A stretch of DNA of 5,311 nucleotides from the NCBI GenBank assembly GCA_023436745.1, contig JAEZHZ010000354.1:1-5311 (forward strand). Direction: 5' to 3'. The stretch is from Pseudomonadota bacterium. Its GTDB lineage: Bacteria > Pseudomonadota > Alphaproteobacteria > Rhizobiales > Devosiaceae. A model generated the notes under the pieces. That model saw nothing but the letters and a program-made list of their open reading frames with translations. It searched no databases and was not told the DNA's origin. The position numbers and the translations under genes were made by a program. Within the stretch, counting starts at the first letter, position 1; each line of letters opens with the position of its first letter. Positions 1-4,861 of the stretch are shown one piece after another.

Positions 1-1044
1 CTCGATATCGCCATGGGCGGTTCGACCAACACGGTGCTCCACATCCTCGCCGCCGCCCATGAGGGCGGGGTGGATTTCACCATGGACGCCATCGACGCGC
101 TCTCGCGCAAGGTGCCGGTCCTGTGCAAGGTCGCGCCGGCCAAGAACGACGTCCATATCGAGGATGTCCACCGCGCCGGCGGCATCATGTCGATCCTCGG
201 CCAGCTCGACCGCGCCAACCTGATCAACCGCGCCGAGCCGACCATCCACTCGCCCACCATCGGCGACGCGCTCGACAAGTGGGACATCACCCGCACCAAT
301 TCCGAGAGCGTGCGCCAGTTCTTCCTGGCCGCGCCCGGCGGCGTGCGCACCACCCAGGCCTTCTCCCAGGCCAACCGCTGGAAGGAACTCGACACCGACC
401 GCGTCAACGGCGCCATCCGCTCGCCGGAGCACCCCTTCTCGAAGGACGGGGGCCTCGCCGTGCTCAAGGGCAACATCGCGCTCGAAGGCTGCATCGTGAA
501 GACCGCGGGCGTCGATGAATCGATCCTGAAGTTCACCGGCCCCGCGCGGGTGTTCGAATCCCAGGACGCGACGGTCAAGGCGATCCTGTCGAACGAGATC
601 AAGGAAGGCGACGTGGTCGTCATCCGCTACGAGGGCCCGCGCGGCGGCCCCGGCATGCAGGAAATGCTCTATCCGACGAGCTACCTGAAGTCGAAGGGCC
701 TCGGCAAGGCATGCGCCCTGCTCACCGACGGGCGCTTCTCGGGCGGCACCTCGGGGCTGTCCATCGGCCACGTCTCGCCGGAAGCGGCCGAGGGTGGCGC
801 CATCGGCCTCGTGCGCGATGGCGACGTCATCGAGATCGACATCCCCAGCCGCACCATCACCCTGCTGGTGCCGGAGGCAGAACTGGCCGCCCGCCGCGCC
901 GAGCAGGACAAGCTCGGCTGGAAGCCGGCGCAGCCCCGCCGCCGCAACGTCACCACGGCGCTCAAGGCCTATGCCGCCTTCGCCACCTCGGCGGCCCGCG
1001 GCGCCGTGCGCGACGTCGACCTGATCAACAAGCTCACCAGTTGA
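1..1044 (+). CDS. ilvD: Dihydroxy-acid dehydratase, C-terminal part (5' end outside window)
   Basis: IlvD dehydrates 2,3-dihydroxy-isovalerate and 2,3-dihydroxy-3-methylvalerate to the 2-oxo acids that precede valine, leucine and isoleucine; it is a cytosolic Fe-S enzyme. The frame is open from base 1 and ends with TGA at 1042-1044, giving 347 codons. The family is about 610 residues, so roughly 265 N-terminal residues, including the Fe-S cysteine region, are missing. Visible hallmarks are AMGGSTNTVLH (bases 10-42), SRKVPVLCKVAP, EDVHRAGGIMSILG, GCIVKTAGVD (487-516), GPRGGPGMQEMLYPTS and the C-terminal family signature DGRFSGGTSGLSIGHV (727-774), whose Ser at 739-741 is the residue proposed as catalytic base in the family. 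The ATG at 13 is internal, not the start. The resemblance to E. coli IlvD is close along the whole fragment, and I see no frameshift. The related sugar-acid dehydratase Edd is less likely given these motifs. Confidence 0.97.
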   Translation, partial: LDIAMGGSTNTVLHILAAAHEGGVDFTMDAIDALSRKVPVLCKVAPAKNDVHIEDVHRAGGIMSILGQLDRANLINRAEPTIHSPTIGDALDKWDITRTNSESVRQFFLAAPGGVRTTQAFSQANRWKELDTDRVNGAIRSPEHPFSKDGGLAVLKGNIALEGCIVKTAGVDESILKFTGPARVFESQDATVKAILSNEIKEGDVVVIRYEGPRGGPGMQEMLYPTSYLKSKGLGKACALLTDGRFSGGTSGLSIGHVSPEAAEGGAIGLVRDGDVIEIDIPSRTITLLVPEAELAARRAEQDKLGWKPAQPRRRNVTTALKAYAAFATSAARGAVRDVDLINKLTS

Positions 1045-1457
1045 GCGAGCCCGGCAGCGGCAGGGACGCGATCGTCTACCGTATCGCGCCCTTCCCGTCC
1101 GATGCCGAACTCGATGCCCTCTGGCGCACGGCCTGGGGCGGCCCGCTCGGCCGCTCTTACCAGCCGGTGCTGGACCGCAGCCTCACCCATGCCGGCGCCT
1201 ATTCGGGCGATCGGCTCGTCGGCTTCGTCAACCTGGCCTGGGACGGCGGCATCCACGCCTTCATCCTCGACACCTGCACCGATCCCGCCTTCCGCCACCG
1301 CGGCATCGCCCGCGACCTCGTGCGCCGCGTCGTGGACGTGGCGCACCAGCGCGGCGTGGAATGGGTGCATGTCGACTATGAGCCGGCGCTCGAGCCGTTC
1401 TACCGCGCCTGCGGCTTCCGCCCGAGCGCCGCGGGGGTGATGCGCCTGTCGTCCTAG
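1041..1457 (+). CDS. GNAT-family N-acetyltransferase, substrate unknown
   Basis: Predicted 138-residue cytosolic acetyltransferase of the GNAT fold, which moves the acetyl group of acetyl-CoA to an amine; the substrate cannot be read from the sequence. The core is FILDTCTDPAFRHRGIARDLV (residues 74-94), where R-H-R-G-I-A (85-90) is the acetyl-CoA pyrophosphate-binding loop of motif A. It is followed by an amphipathic helix and the motif B pattern EPFYRACGF (118-126). The length is short but normal for a single GNAT domain. No ATG suits the start. I chose TTG at 1041, which overlaps the ilvD stop as TTGA; upstream in this frame the codons are only an ilvD shadow, and the next GTG (residue 43) would cut into the domain. 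There is no clear Shine-Dalgarno, which fits reinitiation after ilvD. The TAG stop at 1455-1457 overlaps the stop of the convergent reductase gene. Confidence 0.85.
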   Translation: MSEPGSGRDAIVYRIAPFPSDAELDALWRTAWGGPLGRSYQPVLDRSLTHAGAYSGDRLVGFVNLAWDGGIHAFILDTCTDPAFRHRGIARDLVRRVVDVAHQRGVEWVHVDYEPALEPFYRACGFRPSAAGVMRLSS

Positions 1458-2320
1458 CGGCGGCCGATCCGGTCCAGCGTAGCGAAATCCTCGTCGCTGA
1501 GGTCGATCGCGGCGGCGGCGACATTGTCCTCGAGGTGCTTCACCTTGCCCGTGCCCGGAATGGGCAGCATGACGGGTGAACGCTTCAGCAGCCAGGCGAG
1601 CGCGATCTGGCTGCCGCTCGCGCCGTGCCGGTCCATGACCGCCCGTGCGTCCGCATGCCCCTCGACCAGGTCGCCGCCGGCGAGCGGATACCACGGGATG
1701 AAGCCGATGCCGTTCTCTTCGCAATAGTCGAGCACCGCCTCGCTCTTGCGATTGGCGAGGTTGTAGAGGTTCTGCACCGTCGTCACCTTGAAGTACTTCG
1801 AGGCTTCCTCCATGTCGGCGACGCTCACCTCGCTGAGCCCGACATGGCGGATCAGGCCTTCCCTCTGCATCGCGGCGATGACCTCGAACTGGTCGGCGCG
1901 CGGCGTCTTGCGGTCGATGCGGTGAAGCTGCCAGAGGTCGAGACGCTCGAGCCGCAGCCGGCGCAGGCTGGTCATCACGCCCTGGCGCAGGAATTCGGGG
2001 CGCCCCACATCGTGCCATTCGTCTGGGCCGGTGCGGGTCAGTCCGCTCTTGGTGGCAACGATCGTGCCCTCTGCATAGGGCGCCAGCGTCTCCCCGATCA
2101 GCTCCTCGCTGATATAAGGGCCGTAGCTCTCGGCGGTATCGATGAAGTTGACGTTGAGTTCGGGCAGCCGGCGCAGCACGCGGCGCGCCTCCTCCGGATC
2201 CTCCGGCGGTCCCCAGATGCCCTTGCCGGTGATGCGCATGGCGCCGAACCCGAGCCGGTTGACCGTGAGGTCGCCACCAATGGCGAACGTGCCCGAAAGG
2301 GCCGCATCGAGAGTAGGCAT
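1454..2320 (-). CDS. Aldo/keto reductase, YdbC/PdxI-like
   Basis: Predicted 288-residue NADPH-dependent aldo/keto reductase (TIM barrel, cytosolic). The canonical catalytic tetrad is present as Asp61, Tyr66, Lys91 and His133, in the contexts NFIDTAESYGP, VATKSGL and LDLWQLHRID. The barrel continues with GLIRHVGLSEVS (155-166), TVQNLYNLANR (181-191) and the nucleotide-binding region LPIPGTGKVKHLEDN (252-266). The opening VNRLGFGAM...WGPPEDPEEA resembles E. coli YdbC, reported as pyridoxal reductase PdxI, so a vitamin B6 or general carbonyl-reducing role is possible; the substrate is not proven by sequence. The start ATG at 2320 has a good Shine-Dalgarno, GGAGA at 2332-2328, seven bases upstream. 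An upstream in-frame ATG (2518) would run through the DUF1178 gene in the wrong frame and is rejected. The gene lies 40 bases after the DUF1178 gene and is probably last in the comF-led string. Its stop shares CTAG with the convergent acetyltransferase. Confidence 0.93.
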   Translation of the reverse strand: MPTLDAALSGTFAIGGDLTVNRLGFGAMRITGKGIWGPPEDPEEARRVLRRLPELNVNFIDTAESYGPYISEELIGETLAPYAEGTIVATKSGLTRTGPDEWHDVGRPEFLRQGVMTSLRRLRLERLDLWQLHRIDRKTPRADQFEVIAAMQREGLIRHVGLSEVSVADMEEASKYFKVTTVQNLYNLANRKSEAVLDYCEENGIGFIPWYPLAGGDLVEGHADARAVMDRHGASGSQIALAWLLKRSPVMLPIPGTGKVKHLEDNVAAAAIDLSDEDFATLDRIGRR

Positions 2321-2327
2321 GCTGCTG

Positions 2328-2332
2328 TCTCC
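2328..2332 (-). promoter_or_regulatory. Shine-Dalgarno fixing the reductase start
   Basis: GGAGA on the minus strand lies seven bases before the ATG at 2320. It is the best ribosome binding site of the minus-strand genes and decides the start of the reductase against the longer open frame to 2518. Confidence 0.7.
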
Positions 2333-2360
2333 GTGTGGTGCGCCGGGGCGGCGCCAGAAC

Positions 2361-2783
2361 TCAGTTGTCGTCGCCGATGTCGGGAAGCGGCAGGAACGAG
2401 ACGCCATCCTCGACGAGGCCCGCAACCTCCTCGCGCGTCGCCTCGCCATGAATCGGACGGGCTTCAACTTCCTCGAAGTGAATCTTGCGGGCTTCGTCCG
2501 CAAAACGCTCGCCGACATATTCGGTTTCGGCGAGCACCTTCTGGCGATAGCGCCGATACATCTCGCGCAGCTTCAGCGCTTCGGCATGCGGGGAGGTGAC
2601 TGGGACGCGCTCGCCGTCGGTGCGCGCCACGGCCGGTGCCATCGGCGCCTTCTCGACCTCGGAGGCGCCGCAGACTGCACAGGAGACGAGGCCGCGCTGC
2701 TTCTGCTCGTCGAAGGCGGCGGCATTCCTGAACCAGGCGTCGAAACTATGACCTTCGGAGCAACGGAGTGTGTACTGGATCAT
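2361..2783 (-). CDS. DUF1178 family zinc-ribbon-like protein
   Basis: A 140-residue cytosolic protein of the DUF1178 family, whose function is not established. The N-terminus is a probable zinc-binding knuckle: RCSEGHSFDAWF with Cys8 and His12, then SCAVCGA with Cys35 and Cys38. A KAPMAPAVA stretch (45-53) and a charged helical segment (about 66-88, KLREMYRRYRQKV) follow. The C-terminal block VGERFADEARKIHFEE...IHGEAT (90-116) is typical of the family, and the protein ends in FLPLPD. Full family length with no breaks. The start ATG at 2783 gives the conserved MIxYxLRC opening; the ribosome binding site is weak (the preceding bases are AT-richer, CTATATCTGATGCC), which suggests translational coupling to the amidase gene 23 bases upstream. 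From memory, this family very often sits behind a glutaredoxin and a nitrilase-family gene in alphaproteobacteria, as here, so a link to thiol or redox upkeep is an inference only. Confidence 0.92.
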   Translation of the reverse strand: MIQYTLRCSEGHSFDAWFRNAAAFDEQKQRGLVSCAVCGASEVEKAPMAPAVARTDGERVPVTSPHAEALKLREMYRRYRQKVLAETEYVGERFADEARKIHFEEVEARPIHGEATREEVAGLVEDGVSFLPLPDIGDDN

Positions 2784-2806
2784 GGCATCAGATATAGGCG
2801 GCGGCT

Positions 2807-3634
2807 TCAGTCCTGCAATCGGGGCGCGGCAAAGTCTCGCGCATTGCGTAGCGCCGGGATGCGCTGTCGCGCCTCTCTGACCGCGGCCGGATCGATCTCG
2901 GCCAGCAGCACGCCGGGCTCGTCGTGGTCGAACTCGGCGATCACCCGCCCCCAGGGGTCGGCGATCAGCGAATGTCCGTAGGTGGCGCGGCCGTTGGGGT
3001 GATGCCCACCCTGGGCCGCGGCGATCACATAGGATCCCGTCTCGATCGCCCGGGCTCTGAGCAGCACGTGCCAGTGGGCCTGTCCCGTCGGCACGGTGAA
3101 GGCGGCCGGCACCGCCATCACCTCTGCACCCGCATTGGCGAGCGTGTTGTAGAGGCGGGGAAAGCGCATGTCGTAGCAGATGGAAAAGCCGAGCCGCACG
3201 CCGTCGAGATCGGCGGTCACCGCCGTCTCACCCGCCCGGTAGGTGGCGCTTTCGCGATAGGCGTTGAGCCCGGCGATGTCGGCGTCGAACAGGTGGATCT
3301 TGTCATAGGTGGCAGCGATCTGCCCGTCGGGAGAGAACAGCACCGAGCGGTTCGCAAAGCGCCCATCCTCGAGCGGCACGGCGAGCGAGCCGACATGGAT
3401 GAACATGGCATGCTGGCGCGCCAGTTCGCCGATCCGCCGCAGCTGCGCATGCCCCTCGAAAGGCGCGGCCACCGAGCGCAGCTGGTCGCGGTTTTCCGGA
3501 AAGATCATCGTCACTTCCGGCGTCAGCGCATAGCGCGCGCCGCCCGCCGCGGCTTCCGCCAGCATCGGCTCGAGCGCCACGAGGTTGGCGTCGGGATCGA
3601 GCCCCGACCGCATCTGGATCGCCGCGACCTTCAT
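2807..3634 (-). CDS. Carbon-nitrogen hydrolase, Nit1-type deaminated glutathione amidase
   Basis: A 275-residue nitrilase-superfamily amidase. The Glu-Lys-Cys triad is visible: Glu40 in YALTPEVT, Lys112 in YDKIHLFD and Cys153 in GFSICYDMRFP. Features that favour the Nit1/YbeM branch over Nit2 omega-amidase are KIHLFDADI, the SICYDMRFPRLYNTLA block, PAAFTVPTGQAHWHVLLRAR (176-195) and AAAQGGHHPNGRATYGHSLI. That branch hydrolyses deaminated glutathione, a side product of transaminases acting on glutathione, to 2-oxoglutarate and cysteinylglycine; a repair job in the cytosol. The start ATG at 3634 gives the family opening MKVAAIQM; only a weak GGGG (3646-3643) precedes it. It lies 102 bases after grxC, beyond two stem-loops, and 23 bases before the DUF1178 gene. 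The family assignment is firm; the exact substrate is inferred from motifs and the glutaredoxin neighbour. Confidence 0.94.
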   Translation of the reverse strand: MKVAAIQMRSGLDPDANLVALEPMLAEAAAGGARYALTPEVTMIFPENRDQLRSVAAPFEGHAQLRRIGELARQHAMFIHVGSLAVPLEDGRFANRSVLFSPDGQIAATYDKIHLFDADIAGLNAYRESATYRAGETAVTADLDGVRLGFSICYDMRFPRLYNTLANAGAEVMAVPAAFTVPTGQAHWHVLLRARAIETGSYVIAAAQGGHHPNGRATYGHSLIADPWGRVIAEFDHDEPGVLLAEIDPAAVREARQRIPALRNARDFAAPRLQD

Positions 3635-3684
3635 GAACTATGCCCCATATCGGCACCCATGGCGCCTGCCCCCAGCCTTGCCCT

Positions 3685-3698
3685 CTCCCGGTCGGGAG
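3685..3698 (-). repeat. Small inverted repeat between grxC and the amidase gene
   Basis: CTCCC and GGGAG form a 5-bp stem with a 4-base loop (GACC on the minus strand), embedded in a CCTTGCCCTCTCCCGG context. Its place in a non-coding gap and its C-rich run look like fragments of dispersed palindromic repeats seen in rhizobial genomes. With one copy in view this cannot be confirmed; it may also be a simple RNA hairpin. Confidence 0.35.
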
Positions 3699-3709
3699 CG
3701 GATGGCGAT

Positions 3710-3729
3710 GCGGTGGGTCACCCCACCGC
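3710..3729 (-). promoter_or_regulatory. Stable stem-loop directly after grxC
   Basis: A perfect 8-bp inverted repeat, GCGGTGGG and CCCACCGC, encloses four bases. Read on the minus strand, as the operon is transcribed, the loop is GTGA, a GNRA tetraloop. The stem starts seven bases past the grxC stop (TAA 3739-3737). There is no T-run after it, so it is not a classic intrinsic terminator. It may protect the 3' end of a comF-grxC message, mark a processing site or reduce read-through into the amidase gene. Confidence 0.6.
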
Positions 3730-3736
3730 CGTCTGA

Positions 3737-3991
3737 TTACTGCGCCAGCAGCGGATCGAGCCCGCCCTGGCGATCGAGCGCCGCCATGTCGTCATAGCCG
3801 CCCACATGAGTGTCGCCGATGAATATCTGCGGCACGGTGCGGCGGCCATGGGCGCGCTCCGTCATGCTGGCCCTGAGTTCGGGGTCGAGCACGGTGATTT
3901 CCTCATACTCGACGCCCTTGTCTTGCAGCAGCGCCTTGGCCGCGTGGCAATAGGGGCAGGTGGGTGTGGTGTAGATTTCGACCTTGGCCAT
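3737..3991 (-). CDS. grxC: Glutaredoxin 3 (dithiol glutaredoxin)
   Basis: An 84-residue cytosolic glutaredoxin that reduces protein and small-molecule disulfides with glutathione as electron source. It has the dithiol active site CPYC at residues 12-15 in EIYTTPTCPYCHAAK, the cis-proline TVP at 52-54 (RRTVPQIFIGD), and the glutathione-binding GGYDDMAAL at 64-72. These are the standard GrxC features, and the length matches the family (about 83-87). The open frame extends 19 codons further upstream, but these overlap the comF end and lack family character. I chose ATG 3991 because MAKVEIYTTPTC is the usual opening and GGAAGG lies ten bases before it. comF stops 28 bases upstream. A strong hairpin follows the stop. 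The dithiol site argues against the monothiol Grx4 (CGFS) type used in Fe-S transfer. Confidence 0.96.
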   Translation of the reverse strand: MAKVEIYTTPTCPYCHAAKALLQDKGVEYEEITVLDPELRASMTERAHGRRTVPQIFIGDTHVGGYDDMAALDRQGGLDPLLAQ

Positions 3992-4001
3992 TTTCTCAAC
4001 G

Positions 4002-4007
4002 CCTTCC
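4002..4007 (-). promoter_or_regulatory. Shine-Dalgarno for grxC
   Basis: GGAAGG on the minus strand lies ten bases before the grxC ATG at 3991. A second and better match, AGGAG (4020-4016), overlaps the comF TAA stop as TAAGGAG but is 24 bases from the ATG, and no in-frame start lies closer to it, so it is unlikely to drive this start directly. Confidence 0.5.
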
Positions 4008-4019
4008 GAGGCTTTCTCC

Positions 4020-4817
4020 TTATATGGGTAGATCGTCGCCGATGACAACGCGGGCGAAGGTGACGACGTCGACCCCGGCAGCGCCCGCCCGCAGCAGTGT
4101 CCGCGTCACCGCCTTGGCCGTCGCACCGGTGGTGTAGACATCGTCGACCACCACCAAACGTCGCCCCGCGATCCGCGACAGCCTGTCCGGCTCAACGGCA
4201 AACGCGCCGGCGACGTTCCGCTGCCGCGCGTCGCCGCTGAGGCCAACCTGCTGGCGCGTCTCGCGATGTCGCACCACCGCACCCGCCTCGACTCGCAGGC
4301 CCGTCACGGCCGAGAGCGCCCGCGCCAGTTCTGCCGACTGGTTGTAGCGGCGCCCGAGCAGCCTGCGGCGATGGAGTGGCACCGGCACCAGCACGGCGTC
4401 CCCGGTCCACAGTTCATGGCCGGCGCCCGCCATCATGCGGGCGCAGAACCGCGCGAGTTCCGGCCTGTCGCCGTATTTCAGCCGCCCGACTAGCGCGCGC
4501 GCTCCGTCGTTGTAGACCACGGCTGCCCGCGCCCGTCCGAAGGGCGGCGGATCGGCCGCCGCCTCCGCCGACACGGCCCCTGCCCCGAGGCTTGCCGCAA
4601 ACGGAATGCCGAGACGCAGGCACAGGGGTGCCGTAATCGGCTTCAGCCCCGAAAAGCAGGCGGGGCAAAGCGCATCCGGAACCGCCAGCGGCAAGCTGCA
4701 GCCGAGGCAGGTCGGTGGATAGAGCAGGTCCGTTATTGCCCCGACGGCCTGGCGCATCCCCGCCGCGACGCGCGCGGGCCAGGGCGAGCTTTTGACAAGG
4801 CCGGCATCCGTCTCCAT
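4020..4817 (-). CDS. comF: ComF family phosphoribosyltransferase-like protein
   Basis: A 265-residue ComF/GntX-type protein. Near the N-terminus is a four-cysteine zinc knuckle, CLGC (37-40) and CPAC (51-54). The type I phosphoribosyltransferase domain follows: LVGRLKYGDRPELA (109-122), VLVPVPLHRRRLLGRRYNQS (142-161), RQQVGLSGDARQRNVAGAF (188-206), and the PRPP-binding loop VVVDDVYTTGAT (222-233) with Asp225-Asp226. In naturally competent bacteria ComF acts in DNA uptake; in most alphaproteobacteria the role is unclear, and the reaction, if any, is unknown. The start is uncertain: ATG 4817 gives 36 residues before the first cysteine and has no good ribosome binding site; ATG 4757 (residue 21, MRQAVGAITDLL) is an alternative. 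The gene is divergent from the methyltransferase and is first of five same-strand genes. It ends in TAA 28 bases before grxC. Confidence 0.94.
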   Translation of the reverse strand: METDAGLVKSSPWPARVAAGMRQAVGAITDLLYPPTCLGCSLPLAVPDALCPACFSGLKPITAPLCLRLGIPFAASLGAGAVSAEAAADPPPFGRARAAVVYNDGARALVGRLKYGDRPELARFCARMMAGAGHELWTGDAVLVPVPLHRRRLLGRRYNQSAELARALSAVTGLRVEAGAVVRHRETRQQVGLSGDARQRNVAGAFAVEPDRLSRIAGRRLVVVDDVYTTGATAKAVTRTLLRAGAAGVDVVTFARVVIGDDLPI

Positions 4818-4820
4818 ATC
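4792..4820 (+). promoter_or_regulatory. Possible sigma-70-type promoter for the methyltransferase gene
   Basis: A perfect TTGACA (4792-4797) is followed after 17 bases by CATATC (4815-4820), which matches three of six consensus -10 positions. An extended -10-like TGCGATACT lies at 4821-4829. Transcription from here would give a leader of about 35 bases before the ATG at 4862. The -35 lies inside the 5' end of comF. The TTGACA may be chance; I give it moderate weight because it is in the right place and orientation. Confidence 0.35.
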
Positions 4821-4861
4821 TGCGATACTGCGCCCATCTCCGCCGGCACCGCAAGGTTCGC

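Noticed and set aside
1458..1520. Search for a terminator after the convergent stops
   Set aside because: No stem-loop with a T-run is visible on either strand; GCGGCGG-type runs are only codon repeats of the reductase C-terminus.
969..2018. Long minus-strand open frame of 349 codons across the acetyltransferase and the reductase
   Set aside because: It is arginine- and alanine-rich, has no family motif and overlaps two well-supported genes in other frames. It is a product of the high GC content and third-position bias.
2340..2354. GCGCC/GGCGC 5-bp inverted repeat between the DUF1178 and reductase genes as a terminator
   Set aside because: Short stem with no T-run, and such GC palindromes are expected by chance in this base composition.
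2321..2518. N-terminal extension of the reductase to ATG 2518
   Set aside because: The extra 66 residues overlap the DUF1178 gene, are basic and unlike any AKR N-terminus, and a good Shine-Dalgarno precedes ATG 2320.
1625..2599. Plus-strand open frame of 324 codons opposite the reductase and the DUF1178 gene
   Set aside because: It mirrors the codon pattern of the real minus-strand genes and shows no recognisable domain; the opposite strand carries an intact catalytic tetrad.
2142..2981. Plus-strand open frame of 279 codons across three minus-strand genes
   Set aside because: It crosses the gene boundaries at 2320-2361 and 2783-2807 and has no motif; a shadow frame.
2924..3736. Plus-strand open frame of 270 codons opposite the amidase
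   Set aside because: Rich in His, Gly and Arg from reversed codons, with no domain; the amidase on the other strand has a complete Glu-Lys-Cys triad.
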